Counted from the stretch's first letter, positions 1 to 62,234 are shown. The stretch: 64,000 nucleotides of DNA from Ovis canadensis (GCF_042477335.2 NC_091256.1:47695001-47759000); one strand, 5' to 3'. Numbers and translations are program-made. Notes: generated by a model not told the origin, from the sequence alone.

Positions 1-1533
1 TCAATAACATTGTGTTGTATAATTGAAATTTGCTAAGATGGATCATCAAAAGCGCAAGAGAATTCCAGAAAAACATCTATTTCTGCTTTATTGACAATGC
101 CAAAGCCTCTGACTGTGTGGATCACAATAAACTGTGGAAAATTCTGAAAGAGATGGGAATACCAGACCATCTGACCTGCCTCTTGAGAAACCTATATGCA
201 AGTCAGGAAGCAACAGTTAGAACTAGACATGGAACAACAGACTGGTTCCAAATAGGAAAAGGAGTACGTCAAGGCTGTATATTGTCACCCTGCTTATTTA
301 ACTTCTATGCAGAGTACATCATGAGAAATGCTGGGCTGGAAGAAGCACAAGCTGGAATCAAGACTGCTGGGAGAAATATCAATAACCTCAGCTATGCAGA
401 TAACACCACCCTTATGGCAGAAAGTGAAGAGGAACTAAAAAGCCCTAGAGGATTTTTTCATCTAGAATGAAAGTGAAAGAGGAAAGTGAAAAAGTTGGCT
501 TAAAGGTCAACATTCAGAAAATGAAGATCATGGCATCTGGTCCCATCACTTCATGGGAAATAGATGAGGAAACAGTGTCAGACTTTATTTTGGGGGGCTC
601 CAACTTGAGAGTCCCTTGGACTGCAAGGAGATCCAACCAGTCCATTCTGAAGGAGATCAACCCTGGAATTTCTTTGGAAGGAATGATGCTAAAGCTGAAA
701 CTCCAGTACTTTGGCCACCTCATGCGAAGAGTTGACTCATTGGAAAAGACTCTGATGCTGGGAGGGATTGAGGGCAGGAGGAGAAGGGGACGACAGAGGA
801 TGAGATGGCTGGATGGCATCACGGACTCGATGCACGTGAGTCTGAGTGAACTCTGGGAGATGGTGATGGACAGGGAGGCCTGGCGTGCTGCAATTCATGG
901 GGTCGCAAAGAGTCAGACAAGACTGAGCGACTGAACTGAACTGAACTGAACTGAACATCACTTCAGATGGTGATTGCAGCCATGAAATTAAAAGATGCTG
1001 TCTCCTTGGAAGGAAAGTTATGACCAACCTAGATAGCACATTAGAAAGCAGAGACATTACTCTGCCAACAAAGGTCCATCTAGTCAAGGCTATGGTTTTT
1101 CCAGTGGTCATGTATGGATGTGAGAATTGGACTGTGAAGAAAGCTGAGCGCCAAAGAATTGATGCTTTGAACTGTGGTGCTGGAGAAGACTCTTGCAAGT
1201 TCCTTGGACTTCAAGGGGATCCAAGCAGTCCATTCTAAAGGAGACTAGTCCTGGGTGTTCATTGGAAGGACTGATGCTGAAGCTGAAACTCCAATACTCT
1301 GGCCACCTCATGGGAAGAGTTAACTCATTGGAAAAGAATCTGATGCTGGGAGGGATTGAGGGCAGGAGGAGAAGGGGATGACAGAGGATGAGATGGCTGG
1401 ATGGCATCACCGACTCGATGCACATGAGTTTGGGTGAACTCCAGGAATTGGTGATGGACAAGGAAGCCTGGCATGCTGCGATTCATGGGGTCACAAAGAG
1501 TCGGACACGACTGAGCGACTGAGCTGAACTGAA
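1..1533 (+). mobile_element. BovB (RTE) LINE fragment, interrupted by a second BovB
   Basis: From 30 the plus strand encodes BovB reverse transcriptase ([20 protein letters not shown], then [16 protein letters not shown]; the catalytic YADD appears as YADN). The frame breaks near 470. The host copy stops at about 603 and resumes at 957 with the directly continuing sequence, ending in the typical gaactgaa tail near 1533. It is 5'-truncated by the window edge and dead. Confidence 0.93.
604..956 (+). mobile_element. BovB 3'-end fragment inserted in another BovB
   Basis: This piece starts cttgagagtcccttgg and ends in repeated ctgaa units. The sequence on either side (ggggggctccaa and atcacttcagatgg) is contiguous in the uninterrupted BovB at 2900-2935, which shows this is a nested insertion. 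No clear target-site duplication is visible. Confidence 0.8.
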
Positions 1534-1849
1534 GATTAGATCTTCAGTAATCTCTTAAAAAAAAAAAAAGTAACTGTGAGGTGGTGGGGATGTTAATTAA
1601 CTTAGTGGTGGGAATCCTTTTACAATGCACACATATATCAAACCAACATATACACTTTAAATATATTTCGGTTTTATTTTTCAACTATGCCTCAAAAATG
1701 AAAATTTTTAAACATAAAAATGAAAGTCAATGTTTTGTGGATGTTTGAAGCTTTTGAATACATTCATAATGCTCACCCCAGTCAGAGGGGCAATAGGTAA
1801 CTCTGAGAGTTAGTATCTGAAGAGGCTCCCAATGACTTACATCTCCTAG

Positions 1850-2275
1850 AAACACCTTTGTGTCGTGCCATCCTACATTGAATCTAGACTGGCCTGTGAC
1901 TTATGTGAATGAGTAGAATACAGCAGTAGTGAGGCTGTGCCATTCTGGGCTTAGCTTTTAAAGGACTGGCAGCTTCTGCTTCCTACCTCTTGATCTCTTG
2001 CTTTGGGGAGCCTCTATCATGGTATAAGAAGTCTAGCTCAAGTGTTGGAGGCACCAAGTGAACAGACCATGTGGATAAGCCATGTAATGAGAGAATCTGA
2101 AACTACCTGGAGAGGGACAATGGACCAGCTGTCCCAACACTGAGGTCAGTCTCCTGATGACTAGAGACCCCAAGTAAAGTTAACTGTGCCGAGTCAGCCT
2201 ACAGAATCAGGAGCAATAATAAATCTGTGGCTGTTTTAAGCACTAAGTTTTGGGGTGGTTTGTTCCACTAAAATA
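1850..2275 (+). mobile_element. MLT1-like MaLR LTR remnant
   Basis: The 3' end resembles the MLT1 terminus (caataataaatctg, then ttttaagcactaagttttgg, then a tttgtt motif). The family call is from memory of the consensus, and the boundaries are approximate. Confidence 0.5.
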
Positions 2276-2556
2276 GATACCCTCACCAGTGATTCTCTCT
2301 CATGTGACTTAGAGGCTACCAGAAGGTTACCCAGTCTCACAGTATCTGTAAAACCATGAGATGCCAAGTTCCCAAGGAAGGGAGTGCTTGAAAGGGGAAG
2401 GGAAAGGAGGAGGAGGAAGTGAGAAGTAGAGGCTGGGGCCATAAGGAGAAGGGAACTGAGAATTTCAGCTGTTTGCCTGGAGCCAGGTCTAGCAGGAACA
2501 GCTGCATTTGGGCCAAGAATTCCAGTGATCTGTTCAACGGGTATTTGCCTTTTTTT

Positions 2557-3507
2557 AGGGGAGACTGGTTCCAAGTAGGAAAAGGAGTACGTCAAGGCTG
2601 TATATTGTTACCCTGCTTATTTAACTTATATGCAGAATACATCATGAGAAATGTTGGGCTGGAAGAAGCACAAGCTGGAATCAAGATTCCCGGGAGAAAT
2701 ATCAATAACCTCAGCTATGCAGATAACACCACCCTTATGGCAGAAAGTGAAGAGGAACTAAAAAGCCTCTTGATGAAAGTGAAAGAGGAGAGTGAAAAAG
2801 TTGGCTTAAAGCTCAACATTCAGAAAACAAAGATCATGGCATCTGGTCCTATCACTTCATGGGAAATAGATGGGGAAACAGTGGAAACAGTGCCAGACTT
2901 TATTTTTGGGGGCTCCAAAATCACTGCAGATGGTGATTGCAGCCATGAAATTAAAAGACGCGTACTCCTTGGAAGGAAAGTTATGACCAACCTAGATAGC
3001 ATATTCAAAAGCAGAGACATTACTTTTCCAACAAAGGTCTGTCTAGTCAAGGCTATGGTTTTTCCAGTAGTCATGTATGAATGTGAGAGTTGGACTGTGA
3101 AGAAAGCAGAGCACCAAAGAATTGATGCTTTTGAACTGTGGTGTTGGAGAAGACTCTTGAGAGTCCCTTGGACTGCAAGGAGATCCAACCAGTCCATTCT
3201 GAAGGAGATCAGCCCTGGAATTTCTTTGGAAGGAATGATGCTAAAGCTGAAACTCCAGTACTCTGGCCACCTCATGCAAAGAGTTGACTCATTGGAAAAG
3301 ACTCTGCTGTTGGGAGGGATTGGGGGCAGGAGGAGAAGGGGACGACAGAGGATGAGATGGCTGGATGGCATCACTGACTTGATGGATGTGAGTCTGAGTG
3401 AACTCCGGGAGTTGGTGATGGATAGGGAGGCCTGGCGTGCTGCGATTCATGGGGTCGCAAAGAGTTGGACACAACTGAGGGACTGAACTGAACTGAACTG
3501 TACTGAG
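2557..3507 (+). mobile_element. 5'-truncated BovB LINE with open reading frame
   Basis: Starts at gactggttccaagtagg and runs to the gaactgaactgaactg tail. One open frame (2419-3486, 355 codons) covers the last part of the reverse transcriptase from [12 protein letters not shown] through the C-terminal region to the end, AIHGVAKSW. Its first 46 or so codons are unrelated flanking sequence. The RT active-site line reads YADN, not YADD, and the N-terminal RT and endonuclease are absent, so it cannot be autonomous. Confidence 0.92.
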
Positions 3508-4140
3508 GGGAGCCTGTGTTTGAAACAGTGTGCCATGTATTTAATAGTACAAGCTAGAATGCAATTAAGGTTACACATTCAGCCATCCCATGTTTATTTT
3601 AGAGCTGTCCTATTAACCTAACCCTGAACATCAATGTATGCAATCAGTCCCAAGGGAAACCAGGCCAGAGTCACAAGTCTGGCGGGACCGCTGAAAACAT
3701 GCTTACTTTTATCTTTACTCCTGGAGGGTCAGAACAATCATTGTCATGTGAGGAAGACAGGGCATTTTAAATACTTGTTCTTTCATGCAGTAAGATTTTT
3801 TTTTTCCTCCATTGTCAAGATAAGCAAAACATTTAGAAATACTGTTTTTTTCCTATACTCTTAAGTCATAGCTCTTTTAAGGGAAAATGTAGGAATGAAA
3901 GTTATCCGGGTTTATGAGTGGTTTAAGGAAGTAATACTTCTTTTATTAATGTGTATAGCATTTAAGAAAACTATAATGAAGAATGTTAATCATATGAATA
4001 TTACTTTAGATAGAATTTTTAATCAGTGAAATAAAAGCCTTTTCTTGTTGGTTCTTGGTGTTTTCCTATCTATATTCAAATTAATGCAGAAATAATAGTC
4101 ATCATCTTACTTAGTGGTTATCAGGAGTTATATCATAAAG
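3508..4140. other. 3' flank of F5, no recognised feature
   Basis: AT-rich unique-looking sequence between the BovB tail and the F5 poly(A) region. I see no open frame, RNA gene or repeat I can name. An AATAAA near 3945 on the minus strand could be an alternative poly(A) signal. Confidence 0.6.
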
Positions 4141-4284
4141 GTTTCACATATAAAATTTTATTCTCTAATAGAAAAAAGAGAAATAATGGAAAATTTTTAA
4201 TACTTAAAATAGCTACAAAATGCATTACCCACTCTGAGTGGTTTGATACCGTTAAGTCCCTCCTATCTTTTAAAATATTCAATT
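4141..4284 (-). other. F5: F5 3' untranslated region (approximate)
   Basis: Sequence from the stop codon to just beyond the first minus-strand AATAAA (4157-4162). The resulting UTR of roughly 140 bases is short, in line with the short 3' UTR known for human F5. The cleavage position is inferred, and no downstream site was tested. Confidence 0.6.
4157..4162 (-). promoter_or_regulatory. F5: Probable F5 poly(A) signal AATAAA
   Basis: The first canonical AATAAA on the sense strand after the stop codon (plus strand reads tttatt), about 123 bases downstream of it. A second AATAAA occurs further downstream near 3945-3950 and could serve as an alternative. Confidence 0.6.
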
Positions 4285-53567
<49,283 letters not shown>

Positions 53568-53934
53568 CTGGAGAAGTAAAAGCCATGAGAACATCTGAAG
53601 AGTTTCTGAGACTTTTTCACTACTCCCAAATCTGCAGGAACATAAGCTTTCAATGAAGATGTTTGTGCCTTTCTATACTAAACCTTCATTATGTGGAAAG
53701 ATTCACTTAGATCCACTTCTATGTCTGTGTAATTATAAAAACTCTGAGTCTATGGTGATCTGAAGTGAACAAGAAATTTTACTCGTACATTATTTAAAGG
53801 TTAGCAAGTCAATTTTCCATGTGTCGAAATAATTATTATTTAAATTTAATCAAAGAAGTAAGTAACCTTTGATCAGGAAATCATCACAGAATATGAGGAT
53901 GGGCTGTATCTTCTCTATGATGCTAGACAAGACA

Positions 53935-55010
53935 GCCAATATTTTTAAAATTCTTAAATTTTTTATTGAAGTATAGTTGATTTATAATGCTATGTTAGTT
54001 TCTGGTGAATAGAAAAATGATTCTATTACATATGTATGTCTTTTTAAATATTAGTTCCCATTATAGTTTATTAAGGATATTGAAAATAGTTATCTGTGCT
54101 ATACAGTAGGACCTTGTTGTCATATTCATTTTATATATAGTAGTTTGTATCTGCTAACCCCAAACTGCTAATTTATTGTTCTCCCACTCTCTTTCCCCTT
54201 TGGTTACCATAAGCTTGTTTCCTGTCTGTGAGTCTATTTTGTAAAAATGTTCATTTGCATATTTCAGATTTTCACATACAAGTGATATCATATTTGTCTT
54301 TCTCTGTTTGACTTACTTCGCTTAGTATGATAATCTCTAGGTTCATCCATGTTTCTGCTGATGACTTTCTTTCATTCTTTTTTATGGCTGGGCAGTATTC
54401 TATTGTATGTATGTATAGATAGATAGATGTATATATACCTCATCTTTATCCGTTCTGTCAGTGGACATTTAGATTGCTTCCATGGCTTGGGTATTGCAAA
54501 TAGTACCTCTATGAATATTAGGGTACATGTATCTTTTCAAATTAGAGTTTTATCTGGATATATGTCCAAAGTAGGATTGCTGTATCATACGGCAATTCTA
54601 TTTTTAGTTTTTTGAGGAACCTCTGTGCTGTGTTTCATAGTGGCTGCACCAGTCTACACTGCCACCAACAGTGTAGGTGGGTTCCCTTTTCTCTAAACCC
54701 TCTCTAGCATTTGTTAGTTGTAAACTTTTTGATAATGGCCACTTTGACCTGGGTGAGGTGATAGCTTATTGTAGTTTTGATTTGCATTTCTCTGATAATT
54801 AGTGATGTTGAGCACCTTTTCATGTGCCTATTGGCCACTTATACATTTTCTTTGGAAAAATGTCTATTTAAGTCTGCCCATTTTTTGACTTTTTTTTTTT
54901 TTTCGTTGAGTTGTATGAGCTGTCTATACATTTTGGAGATTGCAGATATTTTTGCAAATATTTTCTCCCAGTCCATAAGTAAGATATATTCAGTCTCTTG
55001 TTAGCATGGG
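53935..55010 (-). mobile_element. L1 3' region, antisense on plus strand
   Basis: Reads tttttattgaagtatagttg, then catatgtatgtcttttta and ctatacagtaggaccttgttg, typical of artiodactyl L1 3' UTR, then the region with gtgaggtgatagcttattg. Lies in intron 3 directly upstream of exon 4. Confidence 0.7.
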
Positions 55011-55814
55011 TTGTAAGTACACTCACATCTACTTATACACTGTTTCACTCTGTGTTTCGTGTCTTCTTTCTGACTAATGCCACTCTGAGCCCTTTTATCA
55101 CATCTCTATCATCTGATTATCCCAATTCTTTCCCAGGAGTCTCAGAGTCTAGCAGTTGAGTTGTTCCTGTGATTATGAAATATATCTACCCTCTGAAGTT
55201 TACATGCTTTACTTCAGTCCTTTGTGTACCTAGAAGGCCCACCAGTAAGACTTTCATGTGTATTTAATGTTCCATACTGGTGGGAGATGGGGGAGGATGT
55301 AGAAATGGTCTTCCTTATTGAAGAAAGGGAACTGTGATGCTCAAGAGTAAAAGCAGAGCAGAGGCTGGGTGGCGTTTTCAGCAACAAAAGGAAGATGTGG
55401 CTAGAGATGGAGCAAGTGAGGACAGGAAGGGCAGAGGTAGATGTTGGACAGCAAGAGGGAAGAGCAGTTTCTTCTGAGGAATTCCTCATTTAATTAGGTG
55501 ATAGTTTCACATCATCGACTGGAACCAGAATTTCTCTTTGGGATTCAGTTATCTTTGTTTAGTACAACAGTCAATAAATTCCTTGAGGTGGAAGGTAAGA
55601 CCATTAGAGTGTAAATGTGAGTAGAAATTAAGGATCAGAGAAAAGGGCTAAAATGTTTAACATGATGGAGCAAAAGGCCAGTGGAAACTACTCTAACTGA
55701 AATGGCTGTACTTTGGGAAAACAAATGGTTAATTTCTTTTCTTCCCCTCGCCCTTTCCTGTTCCTTTTCTTCTCTTCTTTGTTCCTCCCCCCTTCTCTCT
55801 CTCCCTCACTCTTT

Positions 55815-56085
55815 CATCATCTTCACTGAGGTATAAATTACAAACAATGCAATTCACCAATTTTAAGTACAATATTTGCTAAATTTGGATAAATATGTAC
55901 AGTTCTATAGCTACCATCACTGTGGAGGTCCAGAACAATTCCATCACTCCAAGAAGTTTCCATGTACCATTTGTAGTCAATGCCTTCCCCTACTCTCTGG
56001 ACACAGGCAACTGCTGATTTGCTTTCTGTCTCTATGTTTTGCTTTCCTCATGTGAATTTGCATGGAATCAGCATATATTTGGGCT
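55815..56085 (-). mobile_element. Old L1 or HAL1-type 3' fragment, antisense
   Basis: Plus strand reads ttcactgaggtataaattac, then gctaccatcactgtgg and tccatcactccaagaagtttcc, similar to reverse-oriented L1M/HAL1 3' ends. Confidence 0.5.
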
Positions 56086-56249
56086 CGCCAGATGGGTGTG
56101 GGAAACAGCATCTGTGCTCTTCAGCAGTGGGACATTCAGCTGCTGCAGGAGCATGTACTGCTGTACCACGTGAGCTTCTAAGCATGGAAATCATAAGATA
56201 GAAGAGTTGAGTAGTTATATCTAGATTTACTGACCCACTGTCCACAGGA

Positions 56250-57039
56250 CACCATTCAATGTATGAAAGATAGTGCAACCAAATGAAATAATATCATAGT
56301 CATGATTTCATTTGCCTTAGAGATAAGAAATAAAGATGTACTTTAATGCCCTCAGAAGCTGTCAGTTATTGTTGGTGATTAAGCTTATGTCATAGAGGGG
56401 AAAAAAAGACTAGTTGTGGATGGACCATAAAGTTTTGAAGACAGGAAACTGAATCAGTTACTATAAGCTCAACACAAACCCAATTGTGTCAACTCATTCC
56501 ATCAAACTTTAAAGGGTTTTGTCTTACCCACAGGATAAGACTAAGTGTGTTGCTAAGGCAGCTGAAATCATTCATGAGTTTACCCAGTCCGCCTATCCAG
56601 TAACATCTCCCTTTATACCTCTATGTTGTGCATATTTTATAATCCACAGCAATGTACTATCTCTAAAATATACTCCAAGTTTGCACTTTCTCTGTGTCTC
56701 TCTACAGCCATCACTGTAGGGCAAGTCTAGACTTGAGAATTAGCCTGTTAACTGGTCACTGGGATTCTGGCATAAGAGGAATCCCACAATCTATTTCCCA
56801 GCCTGTACACAGAAGGATCCCTTAAAACCACAGATCTTACTTTGCCATGTTCCTGCTTAAAATCCTGACAATGACCTCTTATTTATCAAAATCCCTAACA
56901 GCAACCACAGGTCCATTTATCATCTAGCCCTCTTTTCTCTCCATGCTCAACATGTGTGACTTTGCTCCTTGCTTACTGTGTATCAGTCACACTCAGACCG
57001 TCTTTTAGTTTCCCAGACATGCCAAATCGTGTCCTAGCT
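56250..57039. other. F5 intron 3, segment without recognised features
   Basis: Unique-looking AT-rich sequence. F5 exon 3 was searched for here and in the rest of intron 3 and was not found. Confidence 0.5.
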
Positions 57040-57400
57040 CAGAATCTTTGCAGATATTATTCCCTTTGCCTAGAATGTTCTTCCTCCCTTTCTTTCTTTG
57101 GATAAATGTGCGCTTATCCTTCAGATGTCAACTTAAATGTAAGCTTGCTTCTTCCTCGATTTCTGATTGTACTGTGTCTTTTTTTCTTTTATAGCACTCA
57201 TCACAATTTATAATTAAATATATGTATAATTATATGATTAATTTCTTTTTTCCTAATAGATAATAATTAACTGTACCATGCACATTTCTATCACTAGAAT
57301 ATGAACAATTCAAAACAGGTGCTGGATTATACTTCTTTTAGTATCTCTGATGCTTTTATAGTACCTGGCATGGAGAAGGTGATCAATGAATGTATTGAAC
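57040..57400. mobile_element. L2-like fragment
   Basis: ttgcctagaatgttcttcc, then ttcagatgtcaacttaaatg and acctggcatggagaagg fit L2. Smaller L2-type 3' pieces are seen near 6725-6840, 27895-27995, 35965-36080 and 58565-58740. Confidence 0.5.
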
Positions 57401-57564
57401 TCTTAAGATTTAAGGTTCCTATGGGCTAGAAGCAAGATCATCAAGTCTAAGCTCATGTGTACATCTGTTAAAATTCCATAGTGTTAAAACAAATCAGATA
57501 TCAGCTTTAACTATATGGAGATATTATGTAAGAATATGGATTGCTTGTTTCTGTTAAACAATAG

Positions 57565-57775
57565 AGACTTCCTGGTAGCTCAGCTGGTAAAGAATCCACC
57601 TGCAATGCAGAAGACCCCAGTTTGATTCATGAGTCAGAAAGATCTGCTGGAGAAGGGATAGGATACCCACTCCAGTATTCTTGGGCTTCCCTGGTGGCTC
57701 AGCTGGTAAAGAATCCACCTGCAATGTGGGAGACCTGAGTTTTATCCCTGGGTTGGGAAGATCCCTGGAGAAGGG
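57565..57775 (+). mobile_element. Composite Bov-tA SINE (two heads, tail lost)
   Basis: Heads at 57569 (cttcctggtagctcagctgg) and 57685 (gcttccctggtggctcagc); ends at ctggagaagggataac. Confidence 0.88.
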
Positions 57776-58652
57776 ATAACAACAAATAAAACCTAGAGAT
57801 CAAGGTGACAGTGGGACAAATTTCTGCATAGAATTTGGCTGGATCTGAGTCCTGGCTGCCCCCTGCAGTTGGACACTGGCTATCTGATCACCAGTCTCTA
57901 CTGGACTCAGTTTTTCATTGAATTTCCTTCCTTGCTGCTGTTGGCATCTATGTTTGTGACCCTTGTGCTAGTGAAAAGCTTAACATAGGACTCTTGTATC
58001 TTTTGCCCCCGCTCCCCACAAAGGATATCCTTTTGACACTGATAACCAATATTTAATAGGTTGAACTTTCATTCTGTTGATAAAAAGGATGTAAGTGTTA
58101 AAATTATCAAGAGTTGAGAAATGTTAAATGCTGAAATAGCTTCCTGTGAGTAATCATATTATTCCAGGCTAAAGCCAAAAGAAAAAAAGACTTTATGGGG
58201 AAGAGTCTCTGCTAACGAACACAGTGAACTACCTCTGGAAAGTTGCAAAACAGCTTTGGTAACAGAGCTCAACCAGGACTGATAAGGAGATTTGCCATCT
58301 CAGGTCAAACTTTGTCTATTGACCGGAATTTGCATGGCAAGTTGTTGACTGACACTATGTTGAATCAAGCATGATGACCCTTATTCAATGCTTCATGCTT
58401 TGTGACCTCATGAAGTGAAAAAATGAAGTTTCTGGACATAATGCTTCCACTGTTCCAACTGTGATTCTACTGTATGAATTTCTCTAGTGGAAAATGGCAT
58501 TCATAAGCTCTCGAAAGGATAAAATGTGATATTGTTTGTAGGGTGAGAGAGAACTTTTGAAGTTTTTCCTTTCTTTCTCTGGATAAACATATTTCAAACT
58601 TCAGATATCAACCTATATTTCAGCTTATTCATTCCATGATCTCTGATATATA

Positions 58653-58724
58653 TCATATAATTTCACAAATACTTAATTAAAATTATGATGATACTATAAT
58701 TAAAATATTTGTGAAATTATATGA
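58653..58724. repeat. Inverted repeat with 19-bp perfect arms in intron 3
   Basis: Arms 58653-58671 and 58706-58724 are perfect reverse complements, with AT-rich, partly complementary sequence between. The arms sit at the end of an L2-like fragment. Confidence 0.8.
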
Positions 58725-59004
58725 TTAATGGTATCATCTCCCTGCTAGGTTATGGGAGAAAATACAATAGTTTAGGAGCTAGACTTGAAATATCTTGGTT
58801 GCACCACTTGCTGTCTGAATTTGGGGAAATTGCAGCCTTAGTTTTCTCATTCATAACTTAATGTAATCATTTTGTAGCAATAATAGTTCTTTGTTGATGG
58901 GTTCTGAGGACTGAAAAATACATGCAAAATATCTGGCACTTAATCAGTGTTATGGCAACCTGTGCTAATATTTTCGAATTTTGGTTATGTCCTTTCTCAG
59001 CTAT

Positions 59005-59107
59005 TTTTTTTTTAATTGGAGGATAACTGCTTTACAATATTGTGTTGGGTGCTGCTGTACGTGAATCAGTCATAATTATACATATATTCTCTCCCTCTTG
59101 AGCCTCC
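59005..59107 (-). mobile_element. Short L1 3' end, antisense
   Basis: Poly-T then ggaggataactgctttac and aatattgtgttgg, the reverse of the L1 3' UTR. A SINE has inserted just downstream. Confidence 0.6.
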
Positions 59108-59119
59108 CATCCCACTCCT

Positions 59120-59392
59120 GCTGCTGCTGCTAAGTCACTCCAATTGTGTCCGACTCTGTGCGACCCCACAGACGGCAGCCCACCAGGCTCCCCCTTCCCT
59201 GGGATCCTCCAGGCAAGAACACTGGAGTGGGTTGCCATTTCTGTCTCCACTGCATGAAAGTGAAAAGTGAAAGTGAAGTCGCTCAGTCGTGTCCGACCCT
59301 CAGCGACCGCATGGACTATAGTCTTCCAGACTCCTCCATCCATGGGATTTTCCAGGCAAGAGTTCTGGAGTGGGGTGTCATTGCCTTCTCCG
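59120..59392 (-). mobile_element. BOV-A2-type composite SINE with target-site duplication
   Basis: Two reverse-oriented tails, flanked by catcccactcct at 59108-59119 and 59393-59404. Confidence 0.92.
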
Positions 59393-59404
59393 CATCCCAC
59401 TCCT

Positions 59405-61849
59405 AGGCATTTTTTAAACTGACATTGCCTCTTCCACTTTTGAAGAAATGAACTTCGTAGTTCTGATACAATTTATCTTGTGTTCTTAAAGTCTCTTAAT
59501 ATATTAATCAGCAAATTTAGTAAGTTTCAGAGCAAGCAGAAAATAACATATAGTCTTTACTTTCTAATCTGGTTCCTCAGTTTCTCAGTTTAGTTCAGTG
59601 ATTATTATCATAAACATCTATGTCCCAGGCTCTGGGTTAGGTGCCACAAATATAAAGAAGATAGCTTGGGATCCTAAGGAGTTCACAGCCTAGTTAATAG
59701 CAGATTACAAGCAAGTGCCCTGATTGTGTTGGATTTCATTTCTAGGTTTCTTCTAGGGCCACTTCAATGGAGAAGCCATGATCAGAACACCATGATCAGA
59801 TAAGTTCATCCCTAATGAGACCAATCATAAAATTATCTAAGAATCACTGAAGAGGTTCCAACACATGCTAGATAGAGCAGTGTAACTGATTATCCAACAA
59901 TATCACACTTAATTTAAAATGGTCAGGGTTTCATATCTAAGTTTATTTGAACACATGGTGGTTTTTAATGTCTGCTTTGTTGACCAGAGTAAATTACCGA
60001 AAATTTCAGATTCACTTATTGGTTAAACACAGGATAAATTTCAGGTAACTGAATGAATTTCACAAGGTGAAATATGGGCATCTTGAAACAAATCTGTATA
60101 TAGGAATAGATCCTGTAATTAAACTGAGTGAGGATTACGAATGTGATAGTTTGGGGATAATTTTTCACTGCTTTCATTCTTTTCACTTTAAAGTATTTTA
60201 TTTTACTTTTCATCTAGAATAAAACAAGCAAGTTGTATCTTTGATTTTTGTAAGGTATATAACATGACATATGAAATAGAAATGGCTATATAAAGGAAGC
60301 ATTTATGAAATATATTTTTGGCAAATCTGACTTTGACTTTGTAATCAAAATAAAAAGTTTAAAACTCTTAACCAAAAGGAGGAGAACTATCCAGCAAAGA
60401 CTATTATGCTAGAGGACAAAAAGTCCTTGTTCAGCTTCCTGCTAGAATAAATTCTTTACACAAGGGTGACCTTTTATTTTATAGTTTTCTCAATTCTGTT
60501 CATTTCCTGCTCCGTCTATAGTCAGCTTTGTGATTACACTTGTCAAGATGAACTAATTATTTGCCAAGAGACTCTCAGGATTTTTTTTTCCAAATGTAAA
60601 ACAGTGTGTACAAGCTTTGGAAAAGTGAAGTTACATAAAGGGCCACTTTGGTCACCCACTAGGGAGCTTTTCCTCTCCATTTAATAAACTCAGTGAACTG
60701 TCCGGTGTGCACTTAAATATTCAGAACATTCTTTTAGAGACTATAATTTAGGCACTGAGCAAATTAGAGTGCTGATGTTTTGTAAAGAGCCTGATTTCAT
60801 TGCACAGGGCCTGAAAGTCTTTTGAAGCAGAAAGACTTGCATGCTTGTCACATTTTTTAGACTTACAAGAATTATTATCAATATATTAGCCCTTACAATT
60901 TGTTTCAGATATTTCCTATATACTCAAAGAAGCATCTGCAGGAGGCCAAAATATCCAGAGCAAAGTGAAAAATGTAATTGACTGCATTATGTCAAGCATT
61001 GGAATGTTTTGAAAAATTTGAGAGGACTAAGTTTTCACATAGAGAATTTGGCAACACTTAGATGCAAAGAACAATCTCTGGTGGAAAAGTTACTTGTTTA
61101 TGTATTATTTGAGGAATTAGCTTACCAACAGATAGCTGAACGTTATAGAACTCATTTTGTTGTGTAGTATTCACAGTGCAACTCACACATTTAAATTGTG
61201 AGCATATAAGTCAAAGAATAATATTAATATTCCCTCAGAAACAAACTGTTAAAGGGAACTGTCCAAAACAGCTTCAGAAATCTTACTGGACAACAAAATT
61301 TGCTCAAGGGTGTAGCACTGTGATCAAACAGTTCAGCATGTACTAGCTACAGAATTTCTGATATTTTAGCCTCAGATTGAAATTCTTTTAGTGATAAAAA
61401 GTTTAAAATCAGGTACAGTTGCAGATATTAATATTTTCTTTACTGGTTTAAAAACATATCCCTATCAAATACATTTCTAAAAGAAATTTTCCTGTAAGTA
61501 TTTTTATAAATCACAATTTATCCTGTCAAAAGAGCTGCCCATCCTTGCCCTACGTAACGTTGTACACCTGGGGAGGGCATGCAACTGGAAGTAAGTTGAA
61601 AACACCATGCTGCAACTTGGCATTTATGTCACATGCCATCAGTTTTTGGAGGAAAGGCCATCATGAGACTTCCACACTAAATACAGTAATGTCTCTCCTG
61701 GCCTGGACTCATATTTCCAGTCATCTCCTAACTAAAGCATAGTCTAGAACTTAAAAAAGCAACAAAGTTCCTGGACAACCAATATAAATGTAACAAAATC
61801 CATGAATGAAAGCTCAGGGTCTTTATCTGTGACAATACCATAGATAATG
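59405..61849. other. F5 intron 3, long stretch without recent repeats
   Basis: About 2.4 kb of AT-rich sequence. I see no coding exon, RNA gene or named element. Confidence 0.5.
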
Positions 61850-62042
61850 CACTTCCCTTGTGGCTCAGCTGGTAAAGAATCCACCTACAATGCGGGAGAC
61901 CTGGGTTCAATCCCTGGGTTGGGAAGATCCCCTGGAGAAGGGAAAGGCTACCCACTCCAGTATTCTGGTCTGGAGAATTCCATGGACTGTGTAGTCCATG
62001 GGGTGGCAAAGAGTCAGATACAACTGAGTGACTTTCACTCAC
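61850..62042 (+). mobile_element. Bov-tA SINE
   Basis: cacttcccttgtggctcagc through actgagtgactttcactc. Confidence 0.92.
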
Positions 62043-62234
62043 CATAGACAACGTAGGTCTTCATTTCGAGTCTGTTTACTCTTAGACTACACACAATTCT
62101 AAAATTTGTGAATATTTGTAAAATCTCATAGTAGACTGGAAGTAGTGGTTTAGGAAGGGATTAGAATTTTACTCCTCATCTTCTGTTTTAAAAAAGTCTG
62201 GGAAAGTATAACATTTAGAAAGAGTTCTATCCAA

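Noticed and set aside
60466..60684. 72-codon plus-strand frame with a hydrophobic start and several cysteines, resembling a small secreted protein
   Set aside because: No recognised homology, intronic and AT-rich context, no promoter or splice evidence; cysteine spacing matches no family I know.
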